This document shows positions 8,376 to 15,705 of a DNA stretch of 64,000 bases, piece by piece. The translations under genes and the position numbers were made by a program. Position 1 is the stretch's first letter. The number at the start of each line of letters is the position of its first letter. This DNA is from Palsa-883 sp963847615 (GTDB lineage Bacteria; Pseudomonadota; Alphaproteobacteria; Acetobacterales; Acetobacteraceae), in assembly GCA_963847615.1 (NCBI GenBank), contig CAWKAN010000025.1, positions 434,001-498,000 on the forward strand. Direction: 5' to 3'. The notes under the pieces were generated by a model. It was not told the origin of the DNA. It made no database searches and worked only from the letters and a program-made list of their open reading frames with translations.

Positions 8376-8860
8376 GCCAGACGGCCTGTAAGCCGGGTTC
8401 TGTCCGCGCCGCCCCGACTGCTTCCGTTTCCGGAAACCCCCCGAGGCGAAGCGGGACGACCATTCCTCTGGGACGCGCCTTGCGGCGCGCCTCCCGCGAC
8501 CAACCCGGACGACGAGGCGGGAACGCCTCTGCGGCCACGGGACGAAGTGGGGCTTCGTCCCATGCCGCCGGCCGCCCCTATTCGGTCTTGCTCCCGGTGG
8601 GGTTTGCCGTGCCGCCCCTGTTGCCAGGGGCGCGGTGCGCTCTTACCGCACCGTTTCACCCTTGCCCGCCGACCTTCGGGTGGCGTCCTCCAGGTCGCCC
8701 TGACGGACCAACCCTGAGTGTGCGGGCGGTTTGTTTTCTGTGGCACTGTCCCTGGGGTCGCCCCCGCCGGCGGTTGGCCGGCACCGTATTCCCGTGGAGC
8801 CCGGACTTTCCTCTGCCCACCGGGCGAACCCGGCAGGCAGCGGCCGTCCAGCCGTCTGGC
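8376..8860 (-). ncRNA. rnpB: RNase P RNA (class A, alphaproteobacterial type)
   Basis: This is the catalytic RNA of RNase P, which removes 5' leaders from tRNA precursors. On the minus strand it contains the universal GAGGAAAGTCCGGGCTCC segment near the 5' end. It also contains ACAGAACCCGGCTTACAG near the 3' end, which forms the P4 partner. The termini GCCAGACGGC and GCCGTCTGGC are perfect complements and form helix P1, which sets the ends at about 8860 and 8376. At about 485 nt it is longer than the usual ~400 nt, so one or more peripheral helices look extended. Both flanks carry short tandem repeats. Confidence 0.96.
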
Positions 8861-8885
8861 GGGGGAGACATGGACGCGGGTCGGC

Positions 8886-8960
8886 CAGGCGTCAAGCGGC
8901 CAGGCGTCAAGCGGTCAGGCGTCAAGCGGTCAGGCGTCAAGCGGTCAGGCGTCAAGCGGT
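8886..8960. repeat. 15-bp tandem repeat upstream of rnpB
   Basis: Five units of CAGGCGTCAAGCGGT (the first ends in C) lie 26 bases upstream of the rnpB 5' end, inside the likely promoter region of that RNA. Confidence 0.95.
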
Positions 8961-9216
8961 ACCGGGGCGGTTGCGGGTGGGCGGGAGCGAAACGGCCTGG
9001 CCAGCGCGGTTCGTCGCGGCGGATCGCGTGGGTTTGGGGGCTCCCTTCCCTCCCGCACCCAGTGCCATGGACCGGCTCCAGAAGCCTCGCCCTTGGTAAG
9101 GCCAGGGACGAAACCTCGCCTTGCTTCCCCCGGCTGGGCGGGCGCGTTCCGCGACGCCCTTTGCAAGCCTGGGCGTGCTTGCTATAGGCGCGCCTCCCGT
9201 ATCGGCGGGTGCAGGC
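8961..9216. other. Intergenic region, rnpB promoter side
   Basis: With the repeat array this forms a ~355-bp stretch between rnpB and tRNA-Lys. I see no gene and no clear element. It should hold the minus-strand rnpB promoter and the plus-strand tRNA promoter, which I could not place. Confidence 0.4.
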
Positions 9217-9292
<76 letters not shown>

Positions 9293-9487
9293 AAGCCGGA
9301 TCAAAGACTTAGACGCCTGCGCTCCGGCCTTCGCGCCAACGTCACGCGGCGAACGTAACCGTCGGGGCCTGTCGCGGCGGCTTTGCGCGCGCGACGCGAC
9401 ACCGGCGCGGACGTCGTCAGCAAAGACTTGACCATGCGCCGCAACAGGCGGCCCGTGCTCGGGAGAAATAACCAAAGGAAACCACCG

Positions 9488-9730
9488 ATGGCCGAAATTC
9501 CTCGGGAAGTGTTCCGCCAGATGCTCACCCTACTTTCGACGACGCCCTATCATGACCTGCCGCTTGCCGAGCGCGGCGGTTGGCTGCCGGTGGATGTCCG
9601 CGAAGCGATCGCCAAGGGCTGGGTTGTCGCCGATGGAGCGAATGAGGGCATGTTCGGCCAACCCGTGAAAATAACCGCGAGCGGTCGGGGCGCCTTGGCA
9701 CTGCTGCCGTACCCGCCTTTCCGCAGGTAA
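9488..9730 (+). CDS. Small hypothetical protein, 80 aa
   Basis: This is an unrecognised cytoplasmic protein of 80 residues without signal peptide or membrane segment. It starts MAEIPREVFRQ at ATG 9488, preceded by an AAAGGA ribosome-binding site at proper spacing, which decides against the longer open frame beginning at 9383. The middle (GWLPVDVREAIAKGWVVAD) and the end (KITASGRGALALL) read like real globular sequence; the latter resembles the TxxGR turn of small winged-helix proteins, but this is only an impression. It stands alone between tRNA-Lys and a convergent gene. Confidence 0.65.
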   Translation: MAEIPREVFRQMLTLLSTTPYHDLPLAERGGWLPVDVREAIAKGWVVADGANEGMFGQPVKITASGRGALALLPYPPFRR

Positions 9731-10140
9731 CGTGGCGTCGGTGAAGATGCCGCGGCGGAGCCGGTAACGCTGCTGCGCCGTTGGGCGCGGCATTTCGCAT
9801 CGGGCGGTGTGAGCGTGACATGACCGAGGGGGGCCGCCTTGGGTCAGCACGGCGTCGGCATGCTCTCGCCGGCTTGGGCCCCGCCAAATCCGATGCGACG
9901 TGACATCCGCTGCGACGTTGACGGACGCCGCGAGCCGGGCAATCGCCTGAACCGAGAGAAGGTCGAGGCATACCGGCGGCCCAAAGTCTTGACCCATCGG
10001 CTGGTGCTGGGCCGCTGGTATGAGTTTCCACCGGCAAGACCGACCCACCATGAATGAAGCTTGTCCGATGAATGGAGACAGCTCGCGGGCTTCGCAACAC
10101 TTTCTGTTTAGTCTTGGTTTGGCGCGCGCCCGCCCCGCCC
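9731..10140. other. Intergenic region without a supported gene
   Basis: This 410-bp stretch lies between two convergent genes. Open frames exist on both strands but lack ribosome-binding sites and family-like sequence. A GCGGCCCA / TGGGCCGC pair near 9979-10017 could form a weak hairpin. I see no transposon ends. Confidence 0.4.
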
Positions 10141-11172
10141 TCAGTCCGCCGCCGACAACGCCGTCGGCGAGCGTGCGAAGGCCGGCATCACCTCGCGGGC
10201 AAAGCGGCGCAGATTGTCCCGCGCCGCGCCGCCGCCGGTCAGCAGCAGGTAGCGCACGCCCAGCTTCTCCAGCGCCTCGATCTTGCGGCAGATCTCGTCC
10301 GGGGTGCCGTACAGCGCGCTGTCCTCGTTCGCCACGGTGGTGTCGGCGAACGACATGATGCTGGCCTTGTTGTCCCCGCTCGGCGTCTGCGCCAGCACGT
10401 GCGCCCGCCGCTGCGCCGCCAGCCGCCGCTCCAGCGCCGCCTGCTTGTCCGCCGCATCCTTCGCCACGTAGAACGCCCGCGCCACGCCGACCTCCATCGG
10501 GTCGAACACTCGCCCGCGCGCCTCGACCGCCTGGCGGAACCAGGCCAGCCGCTCGCCGGTGGCATCGAACGGGGCGAACTGGTCCAGCAGCAGGTTGTGG
10601 CCCCGCTCCGCCGCCTTGCCGATCGAGCCGCGGCTGCCCGCCCCCACCCAGAACGGCGGGTGCGGCTTCTGCGCCGTCGGCGGCTCCACGATCACCTCGT
10701 CGAACTGCCAGTATTTGCCGCGATGGCTGAACGGCGTGTCCGAGGTCCACGCCCGGGTGATCACCGCCAGCGCTTCCTCATAGCGCGCGTCGGCCTCCTC
10801 CATCGGGATGCGAAACCCGGCGAACTCGTTGTGCCGGTAGCCGCGGCCGACGCCGAAATCCAGCCGCCCGCCGGACAGCAGGTCGAGCGTCGCCGCCTGT
10901 TCGGCCAGCAGCACCGGGTTGTGCCACGGCAGCACGATCACCGCCGTGCCCAGCCGCAGCGTCCGGGTCCGCGCGCCCAGCCAGGTCAGCAGGTTCAGGC
11001 TGGCCGAGACCTGGCCGAACCCGGTGAAATGGTGCTCCACCAGGAAGGTGCTGTAGAAGCCGAGCGCCTCGGCCTCCACATTGTAGTCGATGAAATCGCG
11101 GAACCCCTGGCCGCTGTCCACATCGGGGCCGCCACGCTGGGCCTGGGCACTACCGAACAGTCCGAACCGCAT
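10141..11172 (-). CDS. LLM-class flavin-dependent oxidoreductase
   Basis: This is a member of the bacterial luciferase-like monooxygenase superfamily (FMN or F420 TIM barrel). The 343-residue product starts MRFGLFGSAQ and contains the family landmarks YSTFLVEHHF, the RTRTLRLGTAV strand, a GGRLDFGVGRGY motif and a C-terminal YLLLTGGG strand. The start at 11172 is chosen because GGGAGG lies at ideal distance (11177-11183); a longer frame to 11238 lacks one. The substrate cannot be told. It is divergent from the ELM1-like gene with 76 bp between. Confidence 0.88.
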   Translation of the reverse strand: MRFGLFGSAQAQRGGPDVDSGQGFRDFIDYNVEAEALGFYSTFLVEHHFTGFGQVSASLNLLTWLGARTRTLRLGTAVIVLPWHNPVLLAEQAATLDLLSGGRLDFGVGRGYRHNEFAGFRIPMEEADARYEEALAVITRAWTSDTPFSHRGKYWQFDEVIVEPPTAQKPHPPFWVGAGSRGSIGKAAERGHNLLLDQFAPFDATGERLAWFRQAVEARGRVFDPMEVGVARAFYVAKDAADKQAALERRLAAQRRAHVLAQTPSGDNKASIMSFADTTVANEDSALYGTPDEICRKIEALEKLGVRYLLLTGGGAARDNLRRFAREVMPAFARSPTALSAAD

Positions 11173-11248
11173 CGCGACCTCCCGCATCGGGATTGCAGTG
11201 GCGCCCCGGATTGACGCAACTGGGCGCAGCGCCGACAAGCGCCCGCCG

Positions 11249-12184
11249 ATGTCGGACGCCGCAGCCTGGATTCTGAGCGATGACTACGCCGGGTTGCAAG
11301 CCCAGGCGGTCGGCCTGGCCGAGGCCGCCGGCCTGCGCCATGAGCTTCGCACCCTGGTGCCCCGCGCGCCCTGGCGCTGGATCGCGGCCGGGCTGTGGCC
11401 GGCGCCGCTGTCGGTGGTGCCGGACGCGGTGCGCGGGACGCTGCCCCAGGTGGCGATCGGGGCCGGCGGCAAGGCGGCGGCGGTCGTCGCGGCACTGCGC
11501 CGGCGCGGGGTTGCGGCGGTCCAGGTGCAGCACCCGCGGATGGACCCGCGCCGCTTCGACCTCGTCGTGGTCAACCGGCACGACGGGCTGACCGGCCCGA
11601 ACGTGCTGGTCACCCGCACCGCGCTGCATCGCGTGACCCCGGAGCGCCTGGCCGCCGAAGCCGCGATCTGGCGCGCGCGGCTCGCCGACCTGCCGCGCCC
11701 GCTGGTGGCGGTGCTGGTCGGCGGCTCCAACGGGCGGCACCTTCTCGACCGGGACGCCGGCACCAGGCTGGCGGACCAACTCGCGGAGATGATGCGGCGC
11801 GACCATGTCGGGCTGATGCTGACCCCCTCGCGCCGCACCGAGCCGGCGGTCATCGACGCCCTGCAGGCGCGGCTGGCCCCGCTCGGCGCCTGGGTCTGGG
11901 ACCGCGCCGGCGACAACCCCTATTACGGCATGCTCGCACTGGCCGACGTCATCGTCGCCACCGAGGACAGCGTCTCCATGGTCTCCGAGGCGGTCGCCAC
12001 GGCCGCGCCGGTGCTGCTGGCCGAGCTGCCCGGCCGGTCGCGCCGGATCGAGCTGTTCCACCAGGCGTTGCTGGCCGAGGGCCGCGTCCGCCGCTTCGCC
12101 GGACGCTGCGAGGTCTGGCCGACCGCGCCGCTGAACGATACACCGCTCGCGGGGGCCGAGCTGCGCCGGCGGCTCCGGCTGTAG
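11249..12184 (+). CDS. Mitochondrial fission ELM1-family protein
   Basis: The 311-residue protein belongs to the ELM1-like family (plant ELM1 recruits a dynamin during mitochondrial fission). Bacterial members, common in alphaproteobacteria, have no settled role and look like GT-B-fold proteins. The recognised features are WILSDDYAGLQAQAVGLAEA at the N-terminus, VQVQHPRMDPRRFDLVV, the VLVGGSNGRHLL glycine motif, and DVIVATEDSVSMVSEA, which resembles a nucleotide-sugar-binding turn. The ATG at 11249 fits the family start. It is followed after a 120-bp repeat-rich gap by a large unknown gene on the same strand. Confidence 0.85.
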   Translation: MSDAAAWILSDDYAGLQAQAVGLAEAAGLRHELRTLVPRAPWRWIAAGLWPAPLSVVPDAVRGTLPQVAIGAGGKAAAVVAALRRRGVAAVQVQHPRMDPRRFDLVVVNRHDGLTGPNVLVTRTALHRVTPERLAAEAAIWRARLADLPRPLVAVLVGGSNGRHLLDRDAGTRLADQLAEMMRRDHVGLMLTPSRRTEPAVIDALQARLAPLGAWVWDRAGDNPYYGMLALADVIVATEDSVSMVSEAVATAAPVLLAELPGRSRRIELFHQALLAEGRVRRFAGRCEVWPTAPLNDTPLAGAELRRRLRL

Positions 12185-12198
12185 GCGCGACTTCGCCC

Positions 12199-12300
12199 CC
12201 CAGCCTGTCTTCGCCCCCAGCCTGTCTTCGCCCATAGGCCCACTTTCGTCCACAGGCCCCACTTTTCGTCCACAGGCCCCACTTTTCGTCCACAGGACTG
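12199..12300. repeat. Short tandem repeats between the ELM1-like gene and the next gene
   Basis: Two arrays abut: about two units of CAGCCTGTCTTCGCCCC, then three units of about 20 bp with CCACTTTTCGTCCACAGGCC. They fill nearly the whole gap and sit directly before the next start codon, where a ribosome-binding site would be expected. I see no clear one. Confidence 0.85.
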
Positions 12301-12304
12301 ACGC

Positions 12305-14338
12305 ATGCTGCAGATCCATACCTTCGACCAGCGCGCCGGCGGCAACGTCCTGTACAAGGCGCTGGCCCATCCGCTGGCGGCCGAGGCGATCGCCCGGCTC
12401 TACGCGCGGCTGCGGGCGGGCGCGCCGGTCGCCGTCTACGACCCCGACGGCATCATCGAGGCGCTGATCGCGCTCTATCCGGACCTGCCCGCGCCGGCGG
12501 GCCTGTATGTGCACGACGTCCAGCAGGTCGGCCAGACGCGCGCGGGCCATGCCACGCAGCCGCTCACCGCCCTGCCGGGGTCGGGCGCGCGCGCGGTGCT
12601 GGTCGCCGCCTTCGACGCCGGGCGCATCGCCGCGCGGATCAAGCCGCTGCTGCCCGCCGGCGCGACCATGCTGACGCTGGACGAGGCGCGCCTGCCGCCG
12701 GAGTTGCTGACCAACCCCGGCCGCTACCTGGACCGGCTGAACTTCGCCACCAACTTCGCCTTTTTCCGCGACGCCGACGGGCTGTCCACCAGGCTGGTGT
12801 CCGCCAACTACTGGGCCGGCTACGGCGCCGGGCCGATGCGGCTCTGGCTGCGCCTGTTCGCCGCCGACGGCACCGCGCTGGCGACCTGGGAGCAGGCGCT
12901 GCCGGCCGGCCCCGGCGGCTTCGCCATCGACAGCCACGAGGTGCGCGCCCGCTTCAGGCTTCCCCCGTTCACCGGCCAGTTGCTGGTGCACGCGATCGGC
13001 GCCGCCGGCCACGACGTGGTGAAATACGCGCTGGACACGTTTGGTTCAGACCGCGTGGGCGCTGCGGACCGCGCGGCTGCCTCGGACGATGCGGCTGCCG
13101 CGGACGGCGGGGCCGCCGCAGGCAGCGGCGCCGCGGCCAACCGCGCCAGCCTGTCCTGCACCCACGACGCCAACGCCTGGCCCTCGGATCGCTATGCCGG
13201 CCTGCCCGCCCCGCGCGACGACGAGCGCGTGGTGCTCTGGCTGCAGAACAGCCACGCGACGCCGATCCCGCCCGGCGCCGTCGCGCTCGACCGCATGGGC
13301 GCCGAGCAGCCGGTGGCGCTGCGCGAGCCGGTGCCGGCCTTCGCCACGCTGGCGCTGGATGTCGCGACCCTGCTGCCCGAGCTGCGCTGGCCCGCCCAGA
13401 TCGAGCTGCGCGCCGGCCGCCACGTCGTCCGCCCGCGCTACGAGGTGACCCGCGCCGGGCGCACCCGCATCGCCCATGTCAACGTGGAGCGCGCCGACCT
13501 GCGGCCCGACCCGGGCATCCGTGCCCTGCCCGCCGACCTCGGCCGCGGCTACCTGCTGCCGTTCCCGGTACTGCCGCGCGAACGCTTCCGCACCATCGTC
13601 CAGCCCACGCCGATGGCCGAGAGCCAGGCCGACCTGCCGCTCCGACTCGACGTGTTCGACACAGCCGGCCGCAAGGTCGCGGAACGCTTCCTCGGCCGGC
13701 TGGCGCGCGATCACGACCTGGCGCTGGACCTGGCGGAGGTGACCGACCTCGCCGCCGGGCACGCCGAGCTGGTCTACGACTTCCGCGACGGCGGCGGGGC
13801 CGACGGCTGGCTGCACGCGCTGTTCCGCTACGAGGACCGCGCCTCCGGCCATGTCGCAGAATCCAGCTTCGGCGCGCACGTGTTCAACACGCTGATGACC
13901 TACCGCGACGAGCCGCAATCCTATCACGGCGCGCCGCCGGGCCTGTCGACCACGCTGTTCCTGAAGCTGGGCGACGGGAAGCCGGGCGAGGGTCAACCGG
14001 GCGAGAGCCAACCGGGCGCGGGTCAACCGGGCGCGGCGGCGCGGCGAAGCTTCGCCGTGCTGATCTACCCGGCCTCGGCGCCATTCCGCCCGACATCGTC
14101 CACCGCGCTGCTGCTGCGCGACGCGGCGGGCAACCAGATCGCCGAGGCGCGCATCGAGATCGCCTGCTCCGGCTCGACGATGGTCTGGCCCGACGCGGTG
14201 TTCGCCGGCGCGGCGCTGGCGCAGGCCGGGCCGCACGGCTACGTGCTGGTGCGTGACCCGACGTGCCGGCTGTTCGGCTACCACGGGCTGATGGACGACC
14301 GTGGCGGGTTCTCGCTGGACCACATGTTCGGGTTCTAG
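12305..14338 (+). CDS. Large hypothetical protein, 677 aa
   Basis: I do not recognise this protein. It has no signal peptide and no membrane segment. The first ~150 residues look like an alpha/beta domain (VAVYDPDGIIEALIALYPDL, then ARAVLVAAFDAGRIAARI). The rest reads as beta-rich, with Trp/Tyr-rich strands such as ANYWAGYGAGPMRLWLRLF and several immunoglobulin-like stretches. Two low-complexity loops interrupt it, an Ala/Asp-rich one near residues 255-280 and four PGxxQ units near residues 558-577. Codon use matches the neighbours. It follows the ELM1-like gene and may share its transcript. The end FSLDHMFGF is followed at once by a palindromic repeat. Confidence 0.75.
   Translation: MLQIHTFDQRAGGNVLYKALAHPLAAEAIARLYARLRAGAPVAVYDPDGIIEALIALYPDLPAPAGLYVHDVQQVGQTRAGHATQPLTALPGSGARAVLVAAFDAGRIAARIKPLLPAGATMLTLDEARLPPELLTNPGRYLDRLNFATNFAFFRDADGLSTRLVSANYWAGYGAGPMRLWLRLFAADGTALATWEQALPAGPGGFAIDSHEVRARFRLPPFTGQLLVHAIGAAGHDVVKYALDTFGSDRVGAADRAAASDDAAAADGGAAAGSGAAANRASLSCTHDANAWPSDRYAGLPAPRDDERVVLWLQNSHATPIPPGAVALDRMGAEQPVALREPVPAFATLALDVATLLPELRWPAQIELRAGRHVVRPRYEVTRAGRTRIAHVNVERADLRPDPGIRALPADLGRGYLLPFPVLPRERFRTIVQPTPMAESQADLPLRLDVFDTAGRKVAERFLGRLARDHDLALDLAEVTDLAAGHAELVYDFRDGGGADGWLHALFRYEDRASGHVAESSFGAHVFNTLMTYRDEPQSYHGAPPGLSTTLFLKLGDGKPGEGQPGESQPGAGQPGAAARRSFAVLIYPASAPFRPTSSTALLLRDAAGNQIAEARIEIACSGSTMVWPDAVFAGAALAQAGPHGYVLVRDPTCRLFGYHGLMDDRGGFSLDHMFGF
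13976..14035. repeat. 15-bp in-frame tandem repeat
   Basis: Four 15-bp units containing CAACCGGGCG or GAAGCCGGGCG lie inside the 677-aa gene and encode PGE/PGA-rich pentapeptides. Confidence 0.9.
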
Positions 14339-14342
14339 CCGC

Positions 14343-14393
14343 ACCAACGGCCCTGTTGGCTGACCGATCGGCCGGTGTCGGACCGTCGGTATG
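14343..14393 (+). repeat. ~55-bp dispersed palindromic repeat, copy 1
   Basis: It begins ACCAACGGCCCT, has the core GGCTGACCGATCGGCCGG and ends CCGTCGGTATG. The ends are imperfect inverted repeats. It lies 4 bp after the stop of the 677-aa gene and recurs at 25930-25986 after the TonB receptor, in the same orientation relative to the gene. A terminator-like or REP-like role is possible. Confidence 0.8.
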
Positions 14394-14599
14394 GGTCCTG
14401 GTCTGGCGCGGCCGCCCCCCTGACTCCCCTGTGCCACCAACCCCACGGCTCACTGCACCGAGCGAAGAATTTCCGCTGACCCGACGACAACATACTGGCC
14501 ACGTTGATTCTTCCGGCTTGCTGGCCACGCCCGTGCGGTTCGCGGCAAAGCTAATTCAGCCGCCGATGAACGCCGATGAACGCCGATAAGGCCAATGCC

Positions 14600-15178
14600 T
14601 CACCGGCCGAGGACAATGCGTTTGACCTGCAGCCGCGGGTTGCCGAAGTTGCGCAGCAGGCCGAGCTGCAGGCCCGTGGCGCGAAGGTAATTGATGGCTC
14701 ATATGGCGTTGACGGTTGGACGGCCCCGTAGGGCGGAAAAGCGCAGCGCCTTCCGCCGTCGGACGGTGGCGGGATATGTTGTTGGGGACGTCGGCAGATG
14801 CGAGCGGCTCGCCCGGCGGTGGCGGAAGGCGCTGCGCTTTTCCGCCCTACGGGGCCGTCCAACCGTCAACGCCATAAGAGCCTAATTGATGCATTGGGCG
14901 CGATGGAGCTCACCCAGCGTCTTGACCGCCTTCAGCTCCACGATCACCGCTTCCTGGACCAGCAGGTCCACCGCGTCGTCACCGACGATGACCCCATCGT
15001 CCATCACGGGAACGCCGCGCTGCTGCAAGACCGCGCGGCCGGCCTTGCGAAGCTCATGCGCAAGGGCGTTTTCGTCCACCTTCTCAAGAAATCCGGTCCC
15101 AAGAGCGTTGGAGACAGTCAGGGCACTGCCGATGATCCGCTCCGTCAGACGATCCAGCACGGTGTCATCGGCGTTCAT
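14600..15178 (-). pseudogene. GxxExxY-family gene interrupted by a MITE
   Basis: GxxExxY proteins are small (about 125 residues) PD-(D/E)XK-like proteins of unknown role, often present in many copies per genome. This one starts MNADDTVLDRLTERIIG and shows GFLEKVDENAL at the eponymous motif, with Asp in place of Tyr. It continues to VIVELKAVKTLGELHRAQCIN and then hits TAG at 14884-14882. On the far side of the 14696-14882 insertion the same strand resumes with YLRATGLQLGLL and FGNPRLQVKRIVLGR before a stop at 14600-14602. That is exactly the missing family C-terminus. The stop codon is made by the insertion, so the gene was complete before it. Confidence 0.85.
14696..14882. mobile_element. 187-bp MITE-like element with 62-bp inverted ends
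   Basis: The termini 14696-14757 and 14821-14882 are inverted repeats identical at 61 of 62 positions, beginning GGCTCNTATGGCGTTGACGG. The flanks 14688-14695 and 14883-14890 are the same 8 bp, TAATTGAT, a target-site duplication. The element encodes nothing and is too short for a transposase, so it should be mobilised in trans. Its target was the GxxExxY gene, whose halves rejoin in frame when the element and one duplication are removed. An incomplete relative of one arm lies at 49382-49418. Confidence 0.9.
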
Positions 15179-15196
15179 CGGCGTTCATCGGCGGCT

Positions 15197-15705
15197 AAAA
15201 ATTGCTTCCCTCCTTCGCACCACCACCTTGCCGAAAAGTTGACGGATACATCTGCCCGCCCACGAGAAGCCGCGGCACGTCGCGTGACCGATCGCCAGCA
15301 CCTGCCTCGCCGGCCCAACCGACCCTGCGGAACTCCGCGGCGGATCAGAGGTCCCAGCCGTGATCCGCAACCCCCCGGTCCCCAACGCAGCGACGTGGCC
15401 GCGGGTGGCCGGCTGACGGAGAGGGATCTCGCCACCTTCATGACCGGCCCATCCACGCGCGGTAGAGCGTTCCGGCTCGACCCCGCAGGTGGCATGGCGG
15501 CTCTCCGTCGGGACAGTTTTGGTTGCGGCTTAACGCCGCGCTATGCAACCCCGCGCGCGATACCATCGCCCGAAATGATGGAAGGGTCATCATTTCGGGC
15601 CGCCGCCAGCGATCCCGACGGCTGCGCCTGCCGACCTGAGCCCCCGGATCCCCGCGGCCGCCCGGCGCGCCGCCCAGCCGCACGCAGGCCCAGCCGCCCG
15701 CAGGC
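15197..15705. other. Intergenic region downstream of the radical SAM gene
   Basis: This 509-bp stretch lies between the GxxExxY cassette and the end of the minus-strand radical SAM gene. Apart from the hairpin at 15568-15600 I see no gene or element. Short open frames here have no ribosome-binding sites. Confidence 0.4.
15568..15600 (-). terminator. Hairpin, candidate terminator of the radical SAM gene
   Basis: A 13-bp perfect stem (GCCCGAAATGATG) encloses a 7-nt loop, about 105 bp after the radical SAM stop. No T tract follows on either side. The same stem with a different loop recurs at 25829-25877, so it is also a dispersed repeat. Confidence 0.55.

Larger units (their letters stand above)
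14558..15196. mobile_element. GxxExxY cassette bounded by 30-bp perfect inverted repeats
   Basis: The 30-bp sequence at 14558-14587 (AGCCGCCGATGAACGCCGAT plus ten more bases) is repeated exactly, in inverted orientation, at 15167-15196. Each arm contains tandem CGCCGATGAA decamers. The interior is one GxxExxY-family gene, whose start codon lies within the right arm, and a later 187-bp insertion. Without that insertion and its 8-bp duplication the cassette would be 444 bp. The two other GxxExxY loci in the window have the same architecture. Confidence 0.75.

Noticed and set aside
9839..10057. 72-residue plus-strand open frame
   Set aside because: No ribosome-binding site and no protein-like pattern; it lies in a gap with open frames on both strands.
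12239..12300. DnaA-box cluster or replication origin
   Set aside because: The repeats contain GTCCACAGG, which only loosely recalls a DnaA box, and there is no A/T-rich unwinding region or dnaA/hemE context.
14696..14882. Very long transcription terminator
   Set aside because: The arms are 62 bp, the 8-bp flanks are duplicated, and the element splits a gene that rejoins in frame. It is a transposable element.
15197..15705. Hidden gene in the stretch after the radical SAM gene
   Set aside because: The plus-strand frame is Arg/Pro-rich and crosses the hairpin; nothing family-like was found.
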